A program made the translations under genes and the position numbers. A stretch of DNA of 64,000 bases from positions 1 through 64,000 of the forward strand of contig JAFEMH010002434.1 in assembly GCA_022495995.1 (NCBI GenBank), in the 5' to 3' direction. Positions 23,331-33,073 of this stretch are shown here, piece after piece. Numbering within the stretch: position 1 is the stretch's first letter; each line of letters opens with the position of its first letter. The notes beneath the pieces are model-generated. The model was not told the origin of the DNA and searched no databases. It was given only the letters and a program-made list of their open reading frames with translations. The stretch is from Adenophora triphylla var. japonica. Taxonomy: Eukaryota > Streptophyta > Magnoliopsida > Asterales > Campanulaceae.

Positions 23331-24457
23331 CCTCCACTCTTCATCAATGTGTCAAGTTCATTAACCGGCAAGGGGACCTTGAAGTCATTAGGGGTGACAG
23401 TTTCCTCATAGGGAACGAAGCCGAGACCGTCGCCAAGCATGCTCGTAGCCAGACACCGGGGCTACCTCCTCCGAATCGACCAAGGGACTATCGAGACAAG
23501 TCTCATCAGAATCCCCCAGAATCCGGTGATGCCAACTATGTCAACGAACTCAAGCGGGAAGACCCTGAAGCAGTTCGATTCATCAAGATCAATTGCCATT
23601 TCCAACATTTGGAGGAAGAGTGGAAAGAAACACTGAATATCGCCATGGTACGAGCACACAAACCTCCAGTCTCCAATCAAAGATTTGTCAGCATTCTTCA
23701 AACCCGTTCTCTGGCCTCGCCAAGCGAAGAGATTTTCATGATAAAAGTCGACAAGTACCGGCAGACTCGACTCGAATGTATGAACATCGTATGGGACGTC
23801 CTCCTCGAAGAACTACCCGCTAAGCCTTTCCGCTCGAGCATGGGGCATGAGATTTTTCCAGCGGCACACCGAGACTCAATGCGTCCTTACATCTGGATTG
23901 AGCGGTCAGATTGTTACGATTTGGAATTCTCCAGAATTGAGGATGCGGCAGATTCGCAAGAAGATCCCTGCATTCATATGCTCAGTTTTCAGGCGCCGGA
24001 CACAATTGATCCTGGTTCAGATGAAGAGATGATAGCAGTGACTGAGGAAGGAGAACAGAAACAAGATAAACCCCAAGTCATGAGGTCACTGACAGCAATG
24101 CCGCTAAAGAATTGGGAAACTCTCTCAGGCCCGTCTGCGACCAAAGAAGAAATGATCACCAAGCTTGGATTGGTCCCCCGTCCCTTTGTGTCAACCTTTG
24201 TAAAGTCCTCCGAGTCTCTCATTGTTGAGTTTGAGTCTTCCGAGTCATCCAACGGCCTTACGCCTAAAGACTACAAGTCTGTAGCAAATGCTGTATTCCC
24301 TTTTATTCTCAATAAAATGACGAACCTTTCTGAGTATCCCTTGATTGCCACTTTAACTAATGATAAATTAATAAAAAAAACATTTAATAATGATTCATTA
24401 GATAAAGAAGCAGACACATTAAATAAACAAAAAAAAAGAGAGAACAAAAATCTTTAA
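23318..24457 (+). pseudogene. Tat-2 protease end and pol linker
   Basis: 379 codons continue from the frameshift with MKAIASTLHQCVKFINRQGD, the protease C-terminus, then a long hydrophilic linker of the kind found before RT in Tat elements. The linker's last part is Asn/Lys-rich and ends at 24457. Beyond it, NLGTAEEPKETQIGG (about 24516) matches the usual sequence just before RT. Confidence 0.65.
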
Positions 24458-24667
24458 GCAGGTTGTTCGGAAAGAGGAAAATCGAGCCCAAGCTGCCGAA
24501 AGGATTTTGACAAGTGTGAATTTGGGAACTGCGGAAGAGCCTAAAGAGACGCAGATTGGTGGCTTCTTCGAAGGAACTGAAAAGGATGCCCTACAAAATC
24601 CTACAAAATCCTCAACTCAAAGAAAGTATCCCTCTTCATCAAAGAAAACATCATATGCAGATACGGG
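24458..24667 (+). other. Tat-2 pol deletion junction
   Basis: The pre-RT motif NLGTAEEPKETQIGG (about 24516-24560) passes within roughly 100 bases into integrase sequence. In Tat-1 the corresponding interval holds RT, both RNase H domains and the integrase N-terminus, about 2.6 kb. A short repeat CCTACAAAATC occurs twice at 24589-24609. The deletion is seen directly; its mechanism is unknown. Confidence 0.75.
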
Positions 24668-25345
24668 TTGCCAGCCGAAATCATCTCAGATAATGGATCC
24701 CACTTCGAAAGGGAATGCGACAAGCTGCTGGCAGAATTCAGAATAACCCGTCACAAGTCATCTCCCTATAGGCCCCAAACCAACGGAGCCGTCGAAGCAG
24801 CAAACAAGACGCTGGAAAACATCATCCGAAAGATGGCTGTCCGAGGCAGAGATTGGCCCGAGAAGCTACACCTGGCACTCTGGGGCTACAGGACATCAGT
24901 CAGAACTGCAACAGGGGAGACACCGTTTGCCCTCACCTACGGGATGGAAGCCGTACTCCCAATCGAATTGGAAATTCCCTCACTCCATGTACTGTTGGAA
25001 AGTCAGATCAATGAGGTCGAATGGCTCCAAAGTCGCCATGATGAATTGGCCCTGCTAGATGAACGACGATTGAAGGCCATGGAACATATCCGAGCTTACC
25101 AAGGGAGAATGGCCAGAGCCTTCGACAAGAAAGTAAAGCATCGGGAGATCCGAGAAGGTGATCTCATTTTGAAAGAGAAGCCCCCAGTCCGTATCAACCC
25201 GCTTGGCAAATGGGAGCCTGTCTGGGTCGGGCCATATGTCGTCCAAAAGATCTTCTCCAGAGGAGCCATGCAACTTGCAGACCTCGACGAAAATCCCTTT
25301 GTACACCCAGTGAATGGTGACAAGCTGCGCAGATACTACGCGTAA
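24668..25345 (+). pseudogene. IN: Tat-2 integrase, C-terminal two thirds
   Basis: 225 codons open with PAEIISDNGSHFERECDKL (second catalytic Asp) and NGAVEAANKTLENIIRKMA (Glu). They continue through WGYRTSVRTATGETPFALTY and end PVNGDKLRRYYA. The zinc finger and first Asp are lost in the deletion upstream, so the enzyme would be inactive although the frame is clean. It aligns along its length with Tat-1 integrase 6300-6991. Confidence 0.85.
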
Positions 25346-25392
25346 AAACACTGAGTCAAAAAAAAAAAGAGTGCTGAAAGAGTAATACCCAA

Positions 25393-25423
25393 CTAGGTTG
25401 AAAACCCGAAAAGGGCGGCCTAG
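25393..25423 (+). ncRNA. Module C hairpin, Tat-2 copy
   Basis: CTAGGTTG (25393-25400) pairs with CGGCCTAG (25416-25423), with two U-G pairs. CCC (25405-25407) pairs with GGG (25413-25415) inside. Compared with 7167-7197, the wobble positions have moved but all eight pairs hold. Confidence 0.55.
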
Positions 25424-25509
25424 GTAAAAAACAGGGTTGCACCAAAAAAAACAAAAAAAATTTTTTTTTTTAAAAAAAAATCAAAAAAAAAACAAAAAAA
25501 AAGCTGGGT

Positions 25510-25574
25510 CGAACTACGGAGACCTGAGCCCTTTTGTCCGAAGGGAACGTAGGCAGCCGGAAACGGTTCGGTCT
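25510..25574 (+). ncRNA. Class B structured RNA motif, Tat-2 copy
   Basis: CTACG (25514-25518) pairs with CGTAG (25548-25552). The inner hairpin is CCCTT (25529-25533) with AAGGG (25541-25545). A second hairpin has CCG (25557-25559), a GAAA loop, and CGG (25564-25566). AGACC (25520-25524) can pair with GGTCT (25570-25574). The distance to the integrase stop is about 165 bases. Confidence 0.6.
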
Positions 25575-25800
25575 AAAGCACAAATAAAAGTCAAACTTTG
25601 ACATCAATACACTGATCAGACCATGAAAGCGTCTCAAAAAACTCTAAAGCAATTCACATATTCATTACAGTTAAAAACTTTTTGATGAGTCTAAGCCCGG
25701 TTCATTCCTACAACTGGCAACCTGCTAAAAGAAAACTAAGATACATAATCAAACTAATGTGTCTGCTACGACAAGAAAGGGATACTCGGAAACCTCAAGG

Positions 25801-27027
25801 TCACTCTAAGCCGCTCGTACTGGCATCTCCCCTCTTCTTCCCCCTTCGGGTCTTCTTCCTATGAACAGGAAAAATGTCGGTCTTCCTCCTACCAAGCTCT
25901 AGTATAGGAACAGGATCTATCAAACCAGCCTCTGTCAGGGCCTTAGTAGCCCTAGCATCATCCCTCATCTCCTGTAGCCTAGCTGGTAGCATAGGAGCCC
26001 TCCTCTCCTGTCTCTTGACATAAGCCTCATAGTCGGTCACAACATCTCCGCTCCTGTCGTGAGGGTTGGCCCTCGCCTCGGCCCTCCTCCTCTCCAAAAC
26101 TGTCAGGTCCTCCGCACCCACAATGGCCTCACGCCGTCTCAAAATAGCCATCTGAGTCTCCCCCAAATGCCTCTCGTACCAATCCAGGTACCAAGTGGTC
26201 AAGAACACAGGTCTCGGACGCCTGAGGATAACCCGAGGAGGAAAGACGTCATACCTCCATACTCGGGAAAGAAAGGGAAACACCGAAGGATCCTCCATAG
26301 AAGCAGAAGCCACCACCCTGGTGGCTATATCATCAAAGTCCTCCAAAGGAACCTGCTCCAAACCGAACTGTCTCAGAACCAAAGCCGAAATGTAAAAGCT
26401 GGACTGAGAAAGCCCCGGAAGCATAACCACGGGAGATCCATCCTGAAGTACTCTCCGAGTCTCCACTCGCCAATGAAGCACCGACCATCTGATATCTTCA
26501 GTCTGGCGACTAGCCATCCAACGCTCCCACGAGCCCTGATCGTCAAAATCCGCAGCAACCCCCCTCCTGGCAAATGTCCAAGGCTTGATCATATCAGAAG
26601 TTTCCCGAAGAATCCCCAAGCGCTCCATCAGCCACAAAGTCAAGAGAAACGGGCTGCCCCCGTGCATATACCGTCTCCGTGCTTGACTGTCGAGAGCATG
26701 AAAAGTCTCTCCCAAGATCAAAGGTACAACGTCTCTGCCCAAGCGACAGTGAACAACTACATCTAGCAAAGCCCGAAATTCTTCAACAGTCGGGACCATT
26801 TCATTGTAAGAAAAGCAAAAAACATGCCTTCTAGTGTCCCAAAATGAGGAAGAAGCTCTCAAAAGCTCATAATCCGGAACCAATTCCTTGAGAGACCACA
26901 AGCATCGTATCTTGTACCTTTCTTCAAAGAATGGCCTCCTCTCATGCATAATCTCCCGGCACCACTCTTTAAACTTGGTGAAGAATTGTTTTTGAGAATT
27001 TTGGGATAATTTGGGTGGATTTCTCAT
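25801..27027 (-). CDS. Antisense DUF7745-like protein, open frame
   Basis: 408 codons from ATG at 27027 on the strand opposite to Tat-2. The signature WSLKELVPDYELLRASSSFW and HVFCFSYNEMVPTVEEFRAL identify the plant family I know as DUF7745, common in plant transposons; function unknown. About 100 residues present in the Tat-1 homolog (its residues 90-194) are absent after VEEFRALLD, without breaking the frame. The C-terminus is basic (HRKKTRRGKKRG). A promoter-like pair is at 27140-27181. The gene lies between class B RNA and the PMD gene and points the same way as the PMD gene. Confidence 0.75.
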   Translation of the reverse strand: MRNPPKLSQNSQKQFFTKFKEWCREIMHERRPFFEERYKIRCLWSLKELVPDYELLRASSSFWDTRRHVFCFSYNEMVPTVEEFRALLDVVVHCRLGRDVVPLILGETFHALDSQARRRYMHGGSPFLLTLWLMERLGILRETSDMIKPWTFARRGVAADFDDQGSWERWMASRQTEDIRWSVLHWRVETRRVLQDGSPVVMLPGLSQSSFYISALVLRQFGLEQVPLEDFDDIATRVVASASMEDPSVFPFLSRVWRYDVFPPRVILRRPRPVFLTTWYLDWYERHLGETQMAILRRREAIVGAEDLTVLERRRAEARANPHDRSGDVVTDYEAYVKRQERRAPMLPARLQEMRDDARATKALTEAGLIDPVPILELGRRKTDIFPVHRKKTRRGKKRGDASTSGLE

Positions 27028-27139
27028 GCTCACAATTCTCTCTATGGTTTTTTTCTCCTTCTCCCCGAAAATGGCTGTTTGAACTGGTGGTTGAAGAAGG
27101 TGTTTGAATTTGAAATAAAGGAAGACCAGATCTGAAGCA

Positions 27140-27181
27140 AAATTAAAGGACAGTGTCAGAAAGCTGTCCTATTCGCGCGGA
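27140..27181 (-). promoter_or_regulatory. Candidate promoter of antisense DUF7745-like gene (Tat-2)
   Basis: On the minus strand TCCGCGCGAA (27181-27172), a palindrome with one changed base, precedes TTTAATTT (27147-27140) by 24 bases. It is the weaker member of the palindrome-TATA series found at 8393, 30709 and 33361. Confidence 0.4.
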
Positions 27182-27507
27182 CATAAGTGCCATCACCAGA
27201 AAAAAATCTGCAACAGTCCAAACTGCTGCACCACGAAGGAATATTTTCATCCCGGTTGCTCGAAACCTGTGCAAAGCCTGCCCAAACAGTTCACATACCG
27301 AACACTCACACCCTTGCCAAAAAACCGGGGCTCATGCAACAATGCATTCATATAAAATTGCATTCATGATAGATAAAATAAAATAAAATCCTAAATTATT
27401 ACATTCCAAAAAAAAAGAGAGAGAAAAGCAAAAAAAAAATGTGCATAAAATGTATCTGTCTGAATAAGTACAATCCCAGCCCCAGTCCCAGAAATCAATC
27501 TCAGAAG

Positions 27508-30167
27508 TCAATCAGAATCCTCGGTGGCCGGTGCTTTCCCCCGACCCCTCTTGCGGCTCGGGCCCGCCTCCTCGGTAGCCATGAATGTCTCGGGCTCAGA
27601 ATCATCGTCCTCATCTCCGGAAGAAGGCTCGTCAGGACCAACCGACACGCTCTGATACGGCAAACCAAGATCCGCAAAGAAGTCATATCCGAAGGTGAAT
27701 GCGTCGGACTCCTGGACGTGTGAAGAAGACCCACCGTGATGCCAGACATGCCCCTGCCCGTATGGATCCCTGAGAATGACGTGGTCCGAAGGCAGCACCA
27801 CGCTGGGATCTATGAGAGGAGAAAGAGGAGTCTCGGAAGAACGCTCAGAAGGCTCAGGGGAAGTCTCCCGCTCAACAGGCGCCGGCTGTGCTCGCCTCGC
27901 TCTAGCCTGAGGGGCTCCACAAGAAACCATCCTCCTAATAAATCTCTTAGCCCCGATCACCTGCTTCGTCAGCTTCTCCACGACCACCTCCGGAAACTGC
28001 ACAGAAGCAAAAGCGTCAGAAATAATTGAGGCGAAAAATGAAGACAGGAAAGAAAGGAAAAGACAAAAGACAAAAAAAAAGAGGTGGGAAGGAGAAGCCA
28101 TACCTTCATACCCGGATGAGGCTGAAAAGCTCGTGGAAGCCGCTCAGGCTGAGGGATCTGCACCTTCAATCGGACCCCATCCTAGACATATGAAAAGTCC
28201 GTCCGCGGGTACCGTACGATCCCTACCCCCTCTCGCTCAAGGACCTGGGGCATCCTCAACCTCCTCAAGACAAATATCGGATACTGCTCAATCGCCACGA
28301 ACGCCGAGAAGTGCTGGCCACCTCGATAATCGCCCCAGGTCTCCGACCTCTCGCTCGGATGCATCATGTCGGCAGGAGGCTCCACTGGAGCCATCAAAGG
28401 CGAGTTCACGCCATGCTGGCGCGTCACTCTCTCTCCCAGATAATACACGTCGCAAATCAAGCCCCTCAAAATCCTCCGCAGCACTGTCCATATCTCGGCA
28501 CCCTTCAGCTGCTCCACATCGAAGCGGTCCCAGGGATAAAATACCATCCCCTCATCCGTCTCAGCCCTCGTCAAAGGTAGGCACTCTCTGTACTTAAGGG
28601 TCGTGCGCCCCTTAGAACCTATCTTCTCCCGAGCATGCTTGCTCCAGGAGAGCATGGCCGGGTATGCCCCGATGTACTCCGCCGGCTGCCGCCACATCGT
28701 GACGTGAAAGAACTCCAGAGCCCATACCTGCGAAAGGGAAAAATCCCATCAATCCGGTGCAAAAAAAAAATGAAAAATACGTGCTTAAAGAAAAGAGAGA
28801 AAGCAAAAAGAAAGCTTGTACCTCCAGAGGAAACTCAAAGCATGTCAAAGAGCTGACAGCCTTCCGGCTATATCGATCCAAGGCAAAATAGAGCTCTGCC
28901 AGCCCTGCCTCTCCCCAAGTGACCTCCCCAGCCATCTCCACATCCTCCAAACTCCTCAGCAAAGCAAACATCGCCGTCCCCTTGGCGTGTCCAAAAAGTG
29001 TGCTCGAAAAGGCAAACCACAAGAAAGCCCTGGCAATCTGTACCGCACCCACTCTCTCGTCCCCAACCTCGTAATTCCCAATGGTCTCCACGATCTTCCC
29101 GTAGACCACGGCATACTCCATCCCCATCCCCTTTTTGGGAATGGGGGTAAAGCCCAGAAGCTCCTGCAGGTCCCGATCACTGTAGCCGTCTCTCCACTCA
29201 ATGCTCCGTCCTTTAAAGGACAGGCCAGTAATCGCAGCATAATCGGAGGGTGTAACCGTGGCCTCACCCCAGAAAAAATGAAATGTGTGGGTCGCGTCCC
29301 ACCAATGCTGTGCCAGAGCAAAAATCAGGCCCTTACTCTTTGAGAACTTGACCAGCCCCCTCAGGCACTCGATAAACTCATACAGCCCGGTCCCAATGAC
29401 GATCTGTCTCGGACTCATCAAAGCTCCTCGGCCCAAGACTGAAAGCCGATCCCACAGGTCAACCATAGACTCCACTGATCCTCGAGTCTTCATCTTGTTC
29501 AGCTGCTGCGTCACAAAGCGATCTCCACCCTGCAATTGAAAAAAAAAAAAGAAAGAGTCAAAAAAAAAATTTTTGCATTCAAAAAAAAAATTGCATTAAA
29601 AAAAAAATTGCATTCAAAAAATTTGCATTAAAAAAAAATTGCATTCAAAAAAAAAAAAAAGAGCAAGCACATGCATCATAGACATAAAATTTTGAAAAAA
29701 AAATCGGGCAGCATAACGGCATATAACGGACTCAGCCCCATTTTTCTTGCACCAAAGAAAAGAGTTTTTTTTAACAATCACCATTCATCCATTCATACAT
29801 CCATACAAGGAGTCGACGGAAGTAAAAACTCCGTCCCATTTTCATAAAATAACATACATAAATAATTTTTTATCATTCAATCAAAGGGAACGAAAAATCC
29901 GTCCCATTTTCACAAAAAATCACATTCTCACAAAAAAAAATGCATTCATATCATTCATATCATTCACGTCACATTGCAAGAATCCTACATTCAACAAAAA
30001 GTCCGTCCCGAATTTGGGCAAATCATCATCTCATATTTCAAAAAAACAAAAAAAAATGGCAAAATGCCCACTCTTTTCAAACACATTGCAACATGCAAAT
30101 CATCAAAAATCCAATTTCAGTGTCAAAAAAAAAAACCATAATTTTTTTTAAAAAAATGCAATTTTCG

Positions 30168-30211
<44 letters not shown>

Positions 30212-30565
30212 GCAAAATGCCCATTCTTTTTCAAACAAAATGCATTACCCATATACTCATTACAACATGCAAGGCATCAAAATCAAAATCCAAGCCCAAG
30301 AGCATCATAATTTTTGGATATTCAAAAAAAAAAATCAATCACAAAATCAATTTCAAGCAAGAAATCAACAAAAGAAGTGAAGAGATTCGAAGTATACCGT
30401 TCGGAGACTCGGATCAGTGGCCCAATGTTGCCACGCATCGGGGTACGGTTCCTCCGCAATCGATTGCGAAAGGGTGTAATGCCTCCTCATTCGAACAAGC
30501 TCCAATCGCCTCTCCGCTACCGGGCCACGTCCTTGGCCTTGGATAGCAGCTTCCCCGTGTTCCAT
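27508..30565 (-). pseudogene. Antisense plant mobile domain (PMD) gene, four exons, one stop
   Basis: Exons on the minus strand: 30565-30398, 29529-28822, 28727-28104, 27996-27508. All introns (868, 94, 107 bases) are GT-AG in phase 0, so the exons join into 663 codons. Exon 2 holds the aminotransferase-like plant mobile domain core: HWWDATHTFHFFWGEATVT and SDYAAITGLSFKGRSIEW. Exon 3 continues with ALEFFHVTMWRQPAEYIGAY. The last exon has an acidic stretch (SSGDEDDDSEPE) and a basic RKRGRGK, possibly a nuclear signal. One TAG at 28184-28182 (codon 474) interrupts it; changing from a Trp TGG is likely. PMD proteins act in silencing in Arabidopsis (MAIN family) and are carried by transposons. 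Splicing is predicted, not observed. Confidence 0.8.
29530..30397 (-). other. PMD intron 1, A-rich on the plus strand
   Basis: 868 bases with donor GTATAC and acceptor TTGCAG. The interior has many poly-A runs, including about 35 A at 30172-30207, and the recurring word TTGCATT, giving a T-rich intron in the sense of the gene. Plus-strand reading frames in it have no domain support. Confidence 0.65.
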
Positions 30566-30708
30566 TGCTTGAAAATCAAAGAAAATGAAAGATTTTTGAA
30601 GGTTTTTTGGCCAAAAATGGCTTCCCTCCTCGGTTTTCTCTCTCTCTCTCTCGTAAATGCAAAAAACTGGAAAAGGGTGAGGAAGGAGAAGGAAGGGCAT
30701 TGGCCCTC

Positions 30709-30747
30709 ATTTAAAACCAGTCCAGGTCGCGTTCTGGTCCGCGCGGA
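30709..30747 (-). promoter_or_regulatory. Candidate PMD gene promoter
   Basis: The palindrome TCCGCGCGGA (30738-30747) is followed on the minus strand after 21 bases by TTTTAAAT (30716-30709) and GAGGGCC. The Tat-2 LTR promoter has the same palindrome, a 23-base gap, TATAAATT and GAGGCC. The ATG lies 144 bases downstream of the TATA-like box. Confidence 0.6.
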
Positions 30748-30862
30748 TGAAATGGAAGGGGCAAAATGACCCTTTTGCCCTTTAAAATTTCAGGACTCTG
30801 CAGTTTAGTCCTCAACTTAACAGAGTTAACCAAAGTTAACCCCCTCTTCAAAAGAGCTTCCC

Positions 30863-31625
30863 GGCAGTCAAACGTAAGTCCGATTTCCCCGAGAAAGATA
30901 ACGGAATCCCGTTTCTTTCATCAAAATCATCAACGGCAGTCAAACGTAAGTCCGATTTCCCCGAGAAAGATAACGGAATCCCGTTTCTTTCATCAAAATC
31001 ATCAACGGCAGTCAAACGTAAGTCCGATTTCCCCGAGAAAGATAACGGAATCCCGTTTCTTTCATCAAAATCATCAACGGCAGTTAAACGTAAGTCCGAT
31101 TTCTCCGAGAAAGATAACGGAATCCTGTTTCTTTCATCAATATCATCAACGGCAGTCGAACGTAAGTCCGATTTCTCCGAGAAAGATAACGGAATCCCGT
31201 TTCTTTCATCAAAATCATCAACGGCAGTCAAACGTAAGTCCGATTTCTCCGAGAAAGATAACGGAATCCCGTTTCTTTCATCAAAATCATCAACGGCAGT
31301 CAAACGTAAGTCCGATTTCTCCGAGAAAGATAACGGAATCCCGTCTCTTTCATCAAAATCATCAACGGCAGTAAAACGTAAGTCCGACTTCTCCGAGAAA
31401 GATAACGGAATCCCGTTTCTTTCATCAAAATCATCAACGGCAGTCAAACGTAAGTCCGATTTCTCCGAGAAAGATAACGGAATCCCGTTTCTTTCATCAA
31501 AATCATCAACGGCAGTCAAACGTAAGTCCGATTTCTCCGAGAAAGATAACGGAATCCCGTTTCTTTCATCAAAATCATCAACGGCAGTCAAACGTAAGTC
31601 CGATTTCCCCAGCAAAAGCTAACAA
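30863..31625. repeat. Tat-2 tandem array a, 72-base unit, about 10-11 copies
   Basis: The unit starts GGCAGTCAAACGTAAG and is highly uniform. It contains an inverted repeat AACGG-N4-CCGTT extended by GAAAG/CTTTC. Because 72 is a multiple of three and no stop occurs, long frames are open on both strands; I regard these as a consequence of the repeat, not as genes. Confidence 0.9.
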
Positions 31626-31728
31626 AATCCCCAGCGAAGTCAACGGAATCCCGTTTCTTGCCTCATTATCATCAACGGCCGTAAAACGTAAGCCCGATTT
31701 TTCTCCAACGAAACCCCCAGCAGCGTTT

Positions 31729-31790
31729 CGAACTACGATTGGCTTGATTCCTCTTAAGGATACGTAGGTAGCCTACCATAGGTCCAGCCA
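31729..31790 (+). ncRNA. Class A structured RNA motif, Tat-2 copy 1
   Basis: CTACG (31733-31737) pairs with CGTAG (31763-31767). The inner hairpin is TCCT (31749-31752) with AGGA (31757-31760). The second hairpin is CCTA (31772-31775) with TAGG (31779-31782). TGGCT (31740-31744) can pair with AGCCA (31786-31790). A GACC-N5-GGTC hairpin follows at about 31794-31806. Confidence 0.6.
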
Positions 31791-31879
31791 CCCGACCAAA
31801 ACGGTCACCCTCTCCTTCGGCAGCAGACAAAGTCCACCAAAGGACCATCCACCCCAAACCATTAAGGGAAACATTTCAT

Positions 31880-32375
31880 TGTCAAGGTCCGAGGCACCTA
31901 AAAGCCATCATTGTCAAGGTCCGAGGCACCTAAAAAAGCCATCATCATCAAGGTTCGAGGCACCTAAAAAGCCATTATCGTCAAGGTCCGAGGCACCTAA
32001 AAAGCCATCATCTCCAAAGGTCTGAGGCACCTAAAAAGCCATCATCGTCAAGGTCCGAGGCACCTAAAAAGCCATCATCATCAAGGTCCGAGGCACCTAA
32101 AACGCCATCATCATCAAGGTTCGAGGCACCTAAAACGCCATCATCAAGGTCCGAGGCACCTAAAAAGCCATCATCATTAAGGTTTGAGGCACCTAAAATG
32201 CCATCATCACCAAAGGTCTGAGGCACCTAAAAAGCCATCATCTCCAAAGGTCTGAGGCACCTAAAACGCCATATTCAAGGTATGAGGCACCTAAAACGCC
32301 ATCTTCAAGGTCTGAGGCACCTAAAACGCCATCTTCAAGGTCAGGGGCGCCTAAAACGCCATCATTACCAGGTTG
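31880..32375 (+). repeat. Tat-2 tandem array b, about 33-base unit
   Basis: About 14 copies of a unit with AGGTCCGAGGCACCTAAAA and a variable CATCAT-rich part. The core can fold as AGGT-N7-ACCT. Copies vary in length (about 30-36). The core is related to those of the arrays at 36646 (Tat-1) and 54836 (Tat-4). Confidence 0.85.
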
Positions 32376-32409
32376 ACACCTCAAAATAGTCATTCCAGGG
32401 TCAAAGACC

Positions 32410-32472
32410 CGAACTACGACTGGCTTGATTCCTCCTAAGGATACGTAGGTAGCCTATCATTAGGTTCAGCCA
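32410..32472 (+). ncRNA. Class A structured RNA motif, Tat-2 copy 2
   Basis: Same skeleton as 31729-31790: CTACG/CGTAG, inner TCCT-N4-AGGA, second hairpin CCTA-N4-TAGG, and TGGCT with AGCCA (32468-32472). A GACC-N5-GGTC hairpin follows. Confidence 0.6.
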
Positions 32473-32479
32473 CCAGACC

Positions 32480-32845
32480 AAAATGGTCATTCCTATCCCC
32501 AGCAGAGGGGATATACAACTTCAGCCATCAGACCAAAAATGGTCATTCCTATCCCCAGCAGAGCGGATATACAACTTCAGCCATCAGACCGAAAATGGTC
32601 ATTCCTATCCCCAGCAGAGCGGATATACAATCTCAGCCACCAGACCAAAATGGTCATTCCTATCCCCAGCAGAGCGGATCTACAACTTCAGCCATCAGAC
32701 CGAAAATGGTCATTCCTATCCCCAGCAGAGCGGATATACAACTTCAGCCATCAGACCAAAAATGGTCATTCCTATCCCCAGCAGAGCGGATATACAATCT
32801 CAGCCACCAAATCAAAATGGTCATTCTTATCCCCAGCAGAGTTTC
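32480..32845 (+). repeat. Tat-2 tandem array c, 56-base unit
   Basis: About six or seven copies with GGTCATTCCTATCCCCAGCA and TTCAGCCA followed by GACC. The unit contains the 3' flank of class A copy 2, so the array appears to be an amplification of that flank. Open frames through it are not accepted as genes. Confidence 0.85.
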
Positions 32846-32922
32846 TCTCAGCAATCGACTGCAGAACTCGCTCATCAAGGTTCGAGGCACCTAAAACGCC
32901 ATCATCTCCAGGGTCAAAGATC

Positions 32923-32984
32923 CGAACTACGGCCGGCTTGATTCCCGTTCGGGATACGTAGGTAGCCTATCGTAGGTCCAGCCA
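32923..32984 (+). ncRNA. Class A structured RNA motif, Tat-2 copy 3
   Basis: CTACG/CGTAG with inner hairpin TCCC-N4-GGGA, second hairpin CCTA-N3-TAGG, and GGCT pairing with AGCC (32980-32983). The inner stem differs from copies 1 and 2 in both arms. It lies about 90 bases before the 3' LTR. Confidence 0.6.
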
Positions 32985-33060
32985 CTCGATCACTTGATCA
33001 TCCTGTCAAATATGGAGCCTTACTCTTATCGACGACCCCGCTTCCTTCGAAAGCACCGTC

Positions 33061-33073
33061 GCCGAGGGGCTAC
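33061..33073 (+). promoter_or_regulatory. Tat-2 polypurine tract
   Basis: GCCGAGGGGCTAC directly precedes the 3' LTR. Tat-1 (37702-37713) and Tat-4 (54659-54648, minus) have GCCGAGGGGCTC in the same place. Confidence 0.75.

Noticed and set aside
26059..26766. 235-codon plus-strand frame opposite the DUF7745-like gene
   Set aside because: It is the complement of a clear protein family member on the minus strand.
28133..29343. Plus-strand frames opposite the PMD gene
   Set aside because: The minus strand carries the PMD domain with splice sites; the plus frames have low-complexity Pro/Ser content only.
29540..30400. Poly-A runs as tails of LINE or processed gene insertions
   Set aside because: No target duplications or upstream LINE or cDNA sequence; the runs lie in a predicted intron.
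30766..31615. Frames of 202 codons (plus) and 255 codons (minus) across the 72-base array
   Set aside because: They are a product of a stop-free unit whose length is a multiple of three; no domain and no independent start context.
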